Assembly: GCA_025056835.1 (NCBI GenBank)
Contig: JANWVS010000036.1
Location: 1-9,768 of the forward strand
Source: Gemmataceae bacterium
GTDB taxonomy: Bacteria; Planctomycetota; Planctomycetia; Gemmatales; Gemmataceae
Reading direction: 5' to 3'
DNA length: 9,768 nucleotides
Positions 1 through 6,559 of this stretch are shown here, piece by piece; position 1 is the first letter of the stretch; every line of letters begins with the position of its first letter. The position numbers were made by a program, and so were the translations under genes. Below the pieces are notes generated by a model. The model was not told the DNA's origin. It saw only the letters and a program-made list of their open reading frames with translations, and did no database searches.

Positions 1-57
1 TACAGCTTTTTTGTCCAGGAAGCATCGCTCTTGGACCTTACGCCGGACGATTGAACG

Positions 58-1794
58 ATGCACGAACGTTGCTTGTTTCTGCCGCGAACGATTGGCCGCT
101 GGCTCATCGGGCTGCTGGCCCTGGCGGTCACCACCGTGGCTGCGGAACCGGTTGCGGCCCAGACGGCGCCGGCGGAGGCGCCCCTGCTCGACCGCGTTCC
201 CAACGATTTTGCCCTGTGCCTGACGGTTCGCGGCCTCCGTCCACGGTGGGCGCGGCTGAAGGAACAAGCCTGGTGGCAGGCCTGGACGCGATCGCCCGTC
301 GGCAAGGAACTCGCTCGTTCTCCGGAATTCCAAGCCCTCGGCCGGATCGAACAGGACGTCAAGCAGCACCTTGGAATCGATTTCGCGACCCTTCGCGACG
401 ATTTTCTGGGAGAGGAAACCGTCTTTGCCTATCGGCCGCCGCAGGGGGGGAATGGCGAACAGGGGCTGTTTCTGACCCGGGCTCGGGATGCGGCCGTCTT
501 GACCAAGCTCGTCGACCGCCTCAATGAAGTGCAACGTCAATCCGGGGAGTTGATGGGGCTGGAGCAACGGGAGCACCGTGGTGCCGTCTATTTCCGCCGC
601 GTTTATGGTGCGAGTACGCATTGGTACGCGCTGGTCGGACGGGATCTTGTGGTCGCTTCGGACGAGGGCCTCCTGAAACGTGCGTTGGCGCCGATCGCCC
701 CGCAGTCCGCGGTTCGCGCCGCGCTGCGGCGTGCGGATGCCGACGACGCTGTCGCCGCGCTGTGGCTCAATCCCCGCGCCATCGCCGCAGAACAAACCAA
801 CCAGGCGAAACCGGACAACGGCCTGGCAGAGCAGCTGCTCAAGGCCCTTTGGGATCGTTGGAAAACGGTGGAGGCGGTCGTCGTGACCTTGTCGCTGGCT
901 GAGCTGTTGGAGTTGCGCCTCACCATGTTGGCCGGCTCCGCGGCGCCGCCGGCGGCGAAAGACGGCAGCGGCGCCGCTGCCGCGTCGGAGCTTTGGCGCC
1001 GTTTTCCTGCTGACGCCGTGGCTGTCGTCGCCGGAAAAGTCGATGTCAAGGGGCTGGTCGAGGGCTTCCACGACCTGGCACCGGCCGAGCTGCGCAAATC
1101 CGTCTCCGAGACGATTCGCAAGACTCTCGGTGCCGCCTTGGGGCTAGACCCTTTTACCGAGGTCGTGCCGAACGTCGGCCCCGACGCGGGGGTTTGTCTG
1201 CTGTCGGCCCAGGCGGGACGGCAGTTTCCGCAACTGCTGGCGGCGGTCGCCGTTCGGCCGGGAAACAAAGACCCGGCGGTCGATCAAGCCGTATTTCGCG
1301 CCGTGCAGTTCTTCGCCGGCCTGGCGATTTTCGAGTACAATCGCGGGCGGCCCGACGAAGCCCGTATCCGCCTGCGCTCGCAACAACAAGGTGACGTGGA
1401 GGTCAAGTTCTTGGTCCAAGAGCGCGTCTTCCCCGCCGGCTTCCAACCGGCGTGCGCCCTCAAGAGCGGCTACTTGCTGCTCGCCACATCACCGGCGGCC
1501 ATCGAGCCATTCGCCGGCGGGCGCGAGCCGCATCCGGCCACGGCGCTGTTACCGCCCGGCGAAGTGCCCTTGGCGTATTTGGCCCCCGGCCAGCTGGCCC
1601 AGCTGCTCAATCATCACCGGTCTTTCGTGCTGCATCAGCTGACAGCCCAGCAAGGCCAGACGATGGCCGAAGCCGTCAAGACCATGGACAACACCTTGGC
1701 GACACTCCGGCTGTGTCGCAGTTTGACTCTCAGTCAATTTTCAGGCGACGGCCGCTACGTTTTGGTTTTACGGCTGCAACCGGCGGCCGAGTAA
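58..1794 (+). CDS. Secreted hypothetical protein, 578 aa (DUF3352-like in layout)
   Basis: I do not recognise a named family with confidence. The N-terminus has a signal-peptide layout: basic residues to R14, a hydrophobic stretch at about 15-29, then an Ala-rich region with possible cleavage near 29-34. The mature protein is mostly soluble and has no further obvious membrane segment. It opens with a phrase of the type 'drvPnDfAlCLTVRGLR' and has repeated blocks reading 'alVGRDLVVASdegLLKRAL' and 'DAVAVVAGKVDVKGLV'. This layout resembles the DUF3352-like secreted proteins common in planctomycetes and cyanobacteria, where a domain is repeated two or three times; that link is a weak inference. 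The ATG at 58 has only a poor Shine-Dalgarno match (GGA at 45-47), but it is the start that leaves a proper signal peptide. A T-run at about 7-12 may be the tail of an upstream terminator. The following gene is 180 bp away, so it is probably a separate unit. Confidence 0.85.
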   Translation: MHERCLFLPRTIGRWLIGLLALAVTTVAAEPVAAQTAPAEAPLLDRVPNDFALCLTVRGLRPRWARLKEQAWWQAWTRSPVGKELARSPEFQALGRIEQDVKQHLGIDFATLRDDFLGEETVFAYRPPQGGNGEQGLFLTRARDAAVLTKLVDRLNEVQRQSGELMGLEQREHRGAVYFRRVYGASTHWYALVGRDLVVASDEGLLKRALAPIAPQSAVRAALRRADADDAVAALWLNPRAIAAEQTNQAKPDNGLAEQLLKALWDRWKTVEAVVVTLSLAELLELRLTMLAGSAAPPAAKDGSGAAAASELWRRFPADAVAVVAGKVDVKGLVEGFHDLAPAELRKSVSETIRKTLGAALGLDPFTEVVPNVGPDAGVCLLSAQAGRQFPQLLAAVAVRPGNKDPAVDQAVFRAVQFFAGLAIFEYNRGRPDEARIRLRSQQQGDVEVKFLVQERVFPAGFQPACALKSGYLLLATSPAAIEPFAGGREPHPATALLPPGEVPLAYLAPGQLAQLLNHHRSFVLHQLTAQQGQTMAEAVKTMDNTLATLRLCRSLTLSQFSGDGRYVLVLRLQPAAE

Positions 1795-1855
1795 GCCGTA
1801 CAATTTCTCTAACTTCTCGAATTTCTGTTTTTTCAGGTTGCGATCTCTTGATTCC

Positions 1856-1893
1856 TTTGGTAACCTCTGTACTTTCATCCCAGGTTGACCAAA
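1856..1893 (+). other. Imperfect inverted repeat in the gap before the Cys-rich gene
   Basis: TTTGGTAACCT (1856-1866) pairs with AGGTTGACCAAA (1882-1893) as 11 base pairs with one bulged G at 1887, around a 15-nt loop. No T-run follows the right arm, so it is not a standard intrinsic terminator. The right arm contains TTGACC (1885-1890), a -35-like hexamer, but the hexamer 17 nt downstream (CATGTT, 1908-1913) is a poor -10. It could be an operator, an mRNA leader hairpin or chance. The rest of the 1795-1974 gap is pyrimidine-rich and lower in GC than the genes. I see no gene in it. Confidence 0.35.
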
Positions 1894-1974
1894 CTTATTA
1901 GTGCCTCCATGTTGTCCCAGTTGCGCCATTGGAGTCACTGATCCTGTTTTTTTCTTGCTTACGGAGATCGCATC

Positions 1975-2814
1975 ATGAATCGAACCACGCATCGCTTGGT
2001 GCTCTTGACGGCACTGGGAATCACGGCGGCGTTGCCGGCGGCCTCGTCGGCCCATGGGCTGCGGCGTTCGTGCGGCTCGTGCGGCTCGCACGAATCGTCG
2101 TGCGGCGTCGCGGAAGCCAGACCGGTCGAGTACCGCGAATGCACGGTGGTGACGTACCAGCCCAAATGGGAAAAGAGAGAAATCGAGGTTTGGGAATCCA
2201 AAATGGTCCAAAAGGACTCGACCGAAAAGGTCTTAGTCACCAAGACCAAGACGGAACCGCGGAAGTTCATCGAATGCCGGCCGGTCGTGCGCGAAGAGAA
2301 GTACGAGTACTACGTCATGGTCCCGGAGAAGAAGACGAAGGTCGTCAATCAAGTGTATTGTGAACGCCAAGTGACCGAATACCACGAACAGGTGCCGGTC
2401 TGCCGGACGGTGCGGGTGCCGTGCTACGATTCCTGCGGCCGATGCTGCGGCTATCGCTGCGAAACGGTACACGATGTTTGCACTGTGCGCCGGTGCAAGG
2501 TCGAATTGGTTCGCAAGGAACGTCCGGTGGAAGTCACCTATTACGAGTACAAGAAAGAAAAACGCGAAGGCGTCCGCAAGGTGAGCGACGTCGAACGCCA
2601 TGAAGTCGTCCGCGACGTCACTGTCAGCTACAACGAATGGGTCGAGCGGCCGTGCAAGGTTTGGGTCTGTGAAAAGCAAAAAGTGAAACGCGTCGTCGAT
2701 GTTTGCACGATGGAGCGCGTCGAGACCGTGGTCCGCGTGCCGGTTGTTTGCGACACGGGTACAACCGGCTGCGGCGGTGGCCGCCGCATCTTTGGTGGTT
2801 GCTGCGGCCGCTAG
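1975..2814 (+). CDS. Secreted Cys/Tyr/Val-rich repeat protein, probably cell-wall associated, 279 aa
   Basis: The ATG at 1975 has a good ribosome binding site (GGAG at 1963-1966, 8-nt spacing). Residues 1-26 form a clear signal peptide ending SSA|H. The mature chain has about 21 cysteines, many in CGSCGS, CGRCCGYRC and GGCCGR clusters. Between them are alternating charged and Val/Tyr-rich strands such as VVTYQPKWEKREIEV, EKYEYYVMVPEKK, VEVTYYEYKKEKREG and VERVETVVRVPVV. These look like degenerate beta-strand repeats of about 20 residues with a Lys/Arg/Glu-rich surface, and the C-terminus is Gly/Cys-rich. This resembles the cysteine-rich 'YTV'-type cell-wall proteins reported from Rhodopirellula baltica (from memory, not checked). 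I infer an exported structural protein, cross-linked by disulfides, in the proteinaceous planctomycete envelope. No catalytic motif is visible. A strong terminator ends the unit, which suggests abundant monocistronic expression. Confidence 0.88.
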   Translation: MNRTTHRLVLLTALGITAALPAASSAHGLRRSCGSCGSHESSCGVAEARPVEYRECTVVTYQPKWEKREIEVWESKMVQKDSTEKVLVTKTKTEPRKFIECRPVVREEKYEYYVMVPEKKTKVVNQVYCERQVTEYHEQVPVCRTVRVPCYDSCGRCCGYRCETVHDVCTVRRCKVELVRKERPVEVTYYEYKKEKREGVRKVSDVERHEVVRDVTVSYNEWVERPCKVWVCEKQKVKRVVDVCTMERVETVVRVPVVCDTGTTGCGGGRRIFGGCCGR

Positions 2815-2857
2815 GGAAATACGGCTGCGCAGCAGCACAAGAAAGCGCGTTCAACAC

Positions 2858-2893
2858 AACCGTGGCTCTCGCAAGGGGCCACGGTTTTTTTTT
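2858..2893 (+). terminator. Strong intrinsic (Rho-independent) terminator
   Basis: AACCGTGGC (2858-2866) and GCCACGGTT (2878-2886) form a perfect 9-bp stem with an 11-nt loop, which can be partly closed by further G-U and G-C pairs. A run of nine T (2885-2893) overlaps the end of the stem. It lies 44 bp past the stop of the Cys-rich protein gene and points the same way, so it ends that transcript and insulates the phosphatase gene downstream. Confidence 0.92.
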
Positions 2894-3079
2894 CGAGCCA
2901 TTTGCTCGTCGGCAGGTCGACTGCCGCCTCATGCTCTCGCCGCAGCCGCAAAATGGGCAAATTGCGCTGACCGGGCGGCCCAGCGAATGGCACATAACCC
3001 CGGCGGCGATTCGACCTGGAAGTCGAAGCCGGTTTTTGGCATCATCACCGCACAATCCGGTTGTCGACGCGAGCCATGG

Positions 3080-4117
3080 ATGGCTGCCGCTTTCTCCAGC
3101 GCTGAACCTTTTAATCGCACCGCGCAGCCGCCGCGCCGCCGGTGGTGGCGCTGGTGCGTGCGTGCCGCCGGCGCGGCGGCGACGGCCGGCCTGCTGTGGC
3201 ATTTCGGGTTCGTGTTCCTGGGAACCAACTGCCACACGGTGATCGCCGGGCAGGTCTACCGTTGCGCTCAGCCGGACGGTCCGACCCTGGCGCGGCTGGT
3301 GCGCGCTTATGGCATCCGCACGATCATCAACTTGCGCGGAACGTGCCAGGCGCTTGACTGGTATCGCGAAGAAGCGGCGGCGGCGCAGCAGTTGGATTTG
3401 AACCTCGAGGATATCAACTTCTCCGCGGGCCGACGGCCGTCGTACCACGAAATCCGCGAACTGGTCGAAGCACTGGATCGGGCCGAGCGTCCGCTGCTGC
3501 TGCACTGCCGGCACGGAGCCGACCGCACGGGTCTGGCCGCCGCGCTGACGCTGCTGCTGCACACCGACACGCCGTATGCCGTAGCCCGCCGGCAGCTGAG
3601 CCTGTGGTACGGCCACGCGCCGCTGGGCCGGGCCACGATCCTCGACGATTTCCTGGATCGGTACGCGAAGTGGTTGGCGGACCAGCAGCGCCCCCACGAA
3701 CCGGCCGCGCTGCGCCACTGGCTGCTCCAGGTCTATCGCGGCGAGCCGTGTCAGGCGGTCTTTGAGGAAGTCGCACTGCTGCGGAGTCCGGTCCGCGTCG
3801 GCGAGCCGATCGCCTATCGAGTGCGCGTTCGCAACGTCAGCCCGCGAGCCTGGCAATTCAAACCGACGCGGACGGCTGGTTTTCATTTGTGCTACCACGT
3901 GTGGGAGCCGAGCGGCAAGTCGGCAGCGTTTGGCCATGCCGGCATGTTCGACCGGGTCGTGGCTCCGGACGAAAGCGTCGCGATCACGCTGGTAGTGCCG
4001 CCGTTGTCCCGGCCGGGACGTTACAAGTTGTTCATCGACATGGTGGAGATGAATCAGTGCAGTTTCTTCCAGGCCGGCTCGCAACCTTATGAAGAGGACT
4101 TGGATGTCCGCGACTAA
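3080..4117 (+). CDS. Membrane-anchored dual-specificity/tyrosine-type phosphatase fused to an Ig-like domain, about 345 aa
   Basis: The protein has three parts. A basic N-terminus (RRRWWRWCVR, about 19-28) precedes one transmembrane helix (about 29-49). A phosphatase domain (about 50-200) holds the PTP signature H142-C143-RHGAD-R149-T150-G, that is HCX5RT with nucleophile Cys143 and phosphate-binding Arg149; the preceding IRTIINLRG strand is typical of Siw14/DSP-like members. D111 is a candidate general acid, but the assignment is unsure. Residues about 222-340 form a beta-rich domain with 'YRVRVRNVSPRAW', 'GFHLCYHVW' and 'RYKLFIDMVEMNQCSFF', resembling Ig-like domains found on some glycosyltransferase-associated proteins. 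By the positive-inside rule the catalytic part lies outside the cytoplasm. The start is uncertain: the frame stays open upstream, with an in-frame ATG at 2987, and neither start has a strong ribosome site. I chose 3080 because it puts the charged segment and helix at the N-terminus. It overlaps the next gene by 14 bp. Confidence 0.85.
   Translation: MAAAFSSAEPFNRTAQPPRRRWWRWCVRAAGAAATAGLLWHFGFVFLGTNCHTVIAGQVYRCAQPDGPTLARLVRAYGIRTIINLRGTCQALDWYREEAAAAQQLDLNLEDINFSAGRRPSYHEIRELVEALDRAERPLLLHCRHGADRTGLAAALTLLLHTDTPYAVARRQLSLWYGHAPLGRATILDDFLDRYAKWLADQQRPHEPAALRHWLLQVYRGEPCQAVFEEVALLRSPVRVGEPIAYRVRVRNVSPRAWQFKPTRTAGFHLCYHVWEPSGKSAAFGHAGMFDRVVAPDESVAITLVVPPLSRPGRYKLFIDMVEMNQCSFFQAGSQPYEEDLDVRD
4093..4098 (+). 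promoter_or_regulatory. Ribosome binding site that decides the flippase-like gene start
   Basis: AGAGGA lies 5 nt before the ATG at 4104. The in-frame ATG at 4089 falls before this site and so could not use it, which favours 4104. The site lies inside the phosphatase coding end, consistent with translational coupling. Confidence 0.65.
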
Positions 4118-5102
4118 TGCCTTGCGACTGACGGTCAGCGCGGCGTTGTTGGCCTGGATCGGCTGGCGGACCGACTGGTCCAGCGTCGGCCGGGCCTTTC
4201 TGGCCCTGCGCGTGGAATACTGGCTGGCCGCCCTGGGCTTGCTGCTGGCGGCCCAGGTCGTCAGCGCCTTGCGTTGGCGGATGTTCGCCCGCATTCTCGG
4301 CTTCGGCGACGGTCTCGTGCGAATGACGGGGCTGTATTTCATCGGCATGTTTTTCAATCTCGTTCTGCCGACCTCGGTGGGCGGCGGCCTGGCCCGCGTC
4401 TGGTACCTCGACGGTGGACGGGGCCGGCGCTGGGCGGCGTTGGCCTCGGTTTTCCTGGACCGGCTCAACGGCCTACTGGTCCTGGTCGCCATGGCCTGCT
4501 TGGCGGTGCTGCTGGCACCGAGGGATGTGCCGCGCTGGGTGCGGTTGAGCGTCTGGAGCATCACGGCCGCGGCGGCGCTTGGGGCGGCCCTGCTGCCGCT
4601 GGCCCTGCGCTGGCGGGTGCTGCCGGAGCGGCGCCGCCACCAACTGGTCCACATCGTCGGCCTGGTCCATGCGCCGCGGACGTTGCTGGGGGCCTCGCTG
4701 CTGTCGGCGCTGGTGCAAACCAGCAGCGTCGGCATCGTGTGGCTGATTGGCGTCGGCCTCGGGGCGCCGGTGCCGCCGGGATACTATTGGATCCTGGCGC
4801 CGATGGTCTCGCTGCTGACGTTGCTGCCGGTCAGCGTCAACGGTATGGGGGTGCGCGAAGGGGGGGTGGTGTTGTTTTTGGCGCCGTTGGGAGTCGATCC
4901 GGCCACGGCCGTGACGTTGGCTTTTTTGTGGTTCCTGGTCTACGTGGCCGGCGGCCTGTGCGGCGGCGTGGTCTACCTGGCGGGGGCTTTTCCGGCGCCG
5001 CCAGCTGTGGCAGGCCAGTCCGGCACGGAGGAGGCAAGCGATGGATCTGTCATTGGTAATTCCGATCAAGGACGAACGCGACAACTTGGCCAAGCTGCAT
5101 GA
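4104..5102 (+). CDS. UPF0104 / lysylphosphatidylglycerol-synthase-TM-type flippase-like membrane protein, about 332 aa
   Basis: This is a very hydrophobic protein with about seven or eight membrane segments, lacking the soluble aminoacyl-transferase domain of full MprF. Family hallmarks are visible: 'GMFFNLVLPTSVGGGLARVWYL' in the third segment, 'FLDRLNGLLVLV' after it, and 'LLPVSVNGMGVREG' near the C-terminus, the conserved P-(I/V)-S-(I/V)-N-G-x-G-x-R-E-G motif. Members of this family (PF03706, AglD/MprF TM type) are thought to move lipids or polyprenyl-linked sugars across membranes. The neighbouring GT2 gene, of the polyprenyl-phosphate-sugar synthase type, supports such a role here, but the substrate is inferred only. 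It starts 14 bp inside the phosphatase gene. Its last 20 or so codons overlap the GT2 gene by 62 bp in another frame, and this tail is polar and unlike the conserved core. Confidence 0.9.
   Translation: MSATNALRLTVSAALLAWIGWRTDWSSVGRAFLALRVEYWLAALGLLLAAQVVSALRWRMFARILGFGDGLVRMTGLYFIGMFFNLVLPTSVGGGLARVWYLDGGRGRRWAALASVFLDRLNGLLVLVAMACLAVLLAPRDVPRWVRLSVWSITAAAALGAALLPLALRWRVLPERRRHQLVHIVGLVHAPRTLLGASLLSALVQTSSVGIVWLIGVGLGAPVPPGYYWILAPMVSLLTLLPVSVNGMGVREGGVVLFLAPLGVDPATAVTLAFLWFLVYVAGGLCGGVVYLAGAFPAPPAVAGQSGTEEASDGSVIGNSDQGRTRQLGQAA
5027..5034 (+). promoter_or_regulatory. Strong ribosome binding site of the GT2 gene
   Basis: GGAGGAGG lies 6 nt before the ATG at 5041, inside the flippase-like coding end. 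It supports 5041 as the true start despite the 62-bp overlap with the upstream gene. Confidence 0.8.
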
Positions 5103-6021
5103 GCGCTGCACGGCCGCCCTGGCTCCCTTGGGCAAGTCGTATGAAATCGTGCTGGTCGACGACGGCAGCGTGGATGATTCGTTTGCGATCCTCGAGCAGC
5201 TTGCCGCTGCCGATCCGCACGTCAAGGTCGTCCGCCTGCGGCGCAACTTCGGCCAATCGGCCGCCATGCAAGCGGGGATCGACTGGTCCAGCGGCGAGGT
5301 GATTATCACCCTCGACGGCGACTTGCAAAACGATCCGGCCGACATCCCCATGCTGCTCGACAAGCTGGCCGAAGGTTACGACGCTGTCTTGGGGCTGCGG
5401 GCCAAGCGGCAAGACAACCTGTGGATTCGCAAGATTCCGAGCCTGCTGGGCAACTGGCTGATTCGCAAGGTGACCGGCGTGGCGATCAAAGACCTCGGCT
5501 GCACGCTCCGCGCCATGAAGCGCGAGCTGGCCGAGTCGGTGCCGCTATACGGCGAAATGCACCGGTTCATCCCGGTCTTGTTGCAGCAAACGGGGGCGAA
5601 GATGGTGCAGGTGCCGGTGCGGCACCATCCGCGCACCGCCGGCCGGACCAAGTACACCTTGTCGCGCACCTTTCGCGTCCTGCTCGATCTGATAACGGTG
5701 AAGTTTCTGCACAGCTACCTGACGCGGCCGATGCACGTCATGGGTTTTGCCGGCCTGGTCTGCATGTTCTTGGGCTTCGTCAGTCTGTCGGCCACGGTCG
5801 TCATGAAATGGCAGACCGGCCTGTGGATGACCGGCAACCCGTTCCTGCATCTTGCGGCCTTGCTGGAGGTGATCGGCGTCCAATTCATCTCGTTGGGGTT
5901 GATCGGCGAACTGATGACGCGCACCTATTTCGAGAGCCAGGGGAAGAAAGCGTACAGTGTGCGTCATACACTGAATCTGGAGGCTGCCCCGCGCCGTCAC
6001 GAACCACCGCTGGCCGCATAG
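5041..6021 (+). CDS. Family 2 glycosyltransferase, polyprenyl-phosphate sugar synthase type (DPM1/GtrB/ArnC-like), 326 aa
   Basis: It probably transfers a sugar from a nucleotide donor to a polyprenyl phosphate at the cytoplasmic face of the membrane. The GT-A domain (1 to about 220) shows SLVIPIKDERDNL at the N-terminus, LVDDGSVDDS with D40-D41 for nucleotide binding, and the metal-binding DxD in TLDGDLQNDP (D92, D94). 'RQDNLWIRKIPS' and 'IKDLGCTLRAMKREL' are typical of DPM1/GtrB relatives, as is the 'HHPRTAGRTKYTLSRTFRVLLDLI' segment before the membrane part. Two C-terminal helices (about 234-256 and 268-292) and the closing 'GELMTRTYFESQGKKAYSVR' match GtrB/ArnC-like enzymes of about 310-330 aa. 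The sugar cannot be read from sequence. The adjacent flippase-like gene could move the product outward, and the phosphatase could act on the same lipids; both are inferences from linkage. Confidence 0.93.
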   Translation: MDLSLVIPIKDERDNLAKLHERCTAALAPLGKSYEIVLVDDGSVDDSFAILEQLAAADPHVKVVRLRRNFGQSAAMQAGIDWSSGEVIITLDGDLQNDPADIPMLLDKLAEGYDAVLGLRAKRQDNLWIRKIPSLLGNWLIRKVTGVAIKDLGCTLRAMKRELAESVPLYGEMHRFIPVLLQQTGAKMVQVPVRHHPRTAGRTKYTLSRTFRVLLDLITVKFLHSYLTRPMHVMGFAGLVCMFLGFVSLSATVVMKWQTGLWMTGNPFLHLAALLEVIGVQFISLGLIGELMTRTYFESQGKKAYSVRHTLNLEAAPRRHEPPLAA

Positions 6022-6046
6022 CCGAGCGGGTTGTCGAGGGCCGAGC

Positions 6047-6391
6047 ATGTTCGCTGTGTTGGAAATCGCCGACTATCTGATCTTGGTGTTGATGTTCTTG
6101 CTGTTTGCAACGACATCGAGCTATGCCGGCCTGCGGCCGCGCGAACGGGCACGTCTCTTTCGCCTGGAGCGCAAGCTCGACCTGGTCCTCCAGCACCTGC
6201 GGATCGATGTCGACCAGCTGTGCTGGCTCAGCGACCAGGTTAAGGCCTTGGCCGATCGGGGCGACAAGATCGCGGCCATCAAGGCCCATCGAGCCGAGAC
6301 CGGGCTTGGCCTGCGCGACGCCAAGGAAGACGTGGAAGCCTATCTCGCCGGCCAAGTCCACGCTGCCTCGAAGCAACCAACTGCCCAATGA
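6047..6391 (+). CDS. Small membrane protein with ribosomal L7/L12 C-terminal-like domain, 114 aa
   Basis: The ATG at 6047 has a fitting ribosome site (GAGGG, 6036-6040, 6-nt spacing) and lies 25 bp after the GT2 stop, so it is probably the last gene of the operon. One transmembrane helix spans about 8-27. A charged, coiled-coil-prone stretch follows (RERARLFRLERKLDLVLQHL, about 34-53). The C-terminus, 'VKALADRGDKIAAIKAHRAETGLGLRDAKEDVEAYL' (about 66-101), matches the helix-turn-helix of the ribosomal protein L7/L12 C-terminal domain (GKKIAAIKxxReaTGLGLkeAKxxVE). Such proteins occur in several bacterial phyla and are not ribosomal stalk proteins, because the L12 dimerisation domain is missing. 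The role is unknown. The L7/L12-type domain is a protein-interaction module, so a membrane adaptor is possible. Confidence 0.85.
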   Translation: MFAVLEIADYLILVLMFLLFATTSSYAGLRPRERARLFRLERKLDLVLQHLRIDVDQLCWLSDQVKALADRGDKIAAIKAHRAETGLGLRDAKEDVEAYLAGQVHAASKQPTAQ

Positions 6392-6473
6392 CCGGAACGG
6401 CCCGCGGCCACGCTTCGGCCGGGGCGCCGACACGACGGCCGCACCGCGGCGGCGAGCGGGCGGGGCCGCGCTC

Positions 6474-6491
6474 ACGGCGCGGCGGCGCCGT
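6474..6491 (+). other. GC-rich perfect hairpin between the envelope operon and the DHS-like gene
   Basis: ACGGCGC (6474-6480) and GCGCCGT (6485-6491) form a perfect 7-bp stem with a GGCG loop. No T-run follows, so it is not a typical intrinsic terminator, but it could help end or stabilise the transcript from the upstream operon. A weaker 5-bp stem lies at 6405-6421. High GC makes chance dyads common here. Apart from these and the promoter region, 6392-6655 (264 bp) holds no gene. Confidence 0.4.
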
Positions 6492-6494
6492 CCC

Positions 6495-6526
6495 CGGAGT
6501 CGCTTGCTTGACTCCGCCTTGGGCGG
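6495..6526 (+). promoter_or_regulatory. Two overlapping dyads on the promoter, possible operator
   Basis: CGGAGTC (6495-6501) is repeated inverted as GACTCCG (6510-6516) across 8 nt and covers the -35 box. A second dyad, CCGCC (6514-6518) with GGCGG (6522-6526), fills most of the spacer between -35 and -10. A protein bound here would block RNA polymerase. The regulator is unknown, and an RNA hairpin ending upstream read-through is an alternative reading. Confidence 0.4.
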
Positions 6527-6535
6527 CCTTACAAT
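6508..6535 (+). promoter_or_regulatory. Sigma70-type promoter of the DHS-like gene
   Basis: TTGACT (6508-6513, 5/6 to the -35 consensus) and TACAAT (6530-6535, 5/6 to the -10 consensus) are 16 bp apart. The expected transcription start is about 6541-6543, giving a leader of about 114 nt before the GTG start. This is the best housekeeping-type promoter in the window. Confidence 0.75.
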
Positions 6536-6559
6536 GGCCGCAGCAAGCCACCCCGATCC

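Noticed and set aside
2911..2925. Small hairpin GGCAG-GTCGA-CTGCC before the phosphatase gene
   Set aside because: A 5-bp stem in GC-rich DNA with no T-run or promoter next to it; most likely chance. No convincing promoter was found in 2894-3079 either.
2699..3079. Upstream extension of the phosphatase frame
   Set aside because: The extension overlaps the Cys-rich gene and the terminator, is low-complexity, and would bury the membrane helix inside the protein. The frame is open by chance.
2624..4735. 703-codon open frame on the minus strand
   Set aside because: It runs antisense to three well-supported genes, is extremely rich in Arg/Ala/Pro/Gln, and has no recognisable motif. It is a GC-rich shadow frame.
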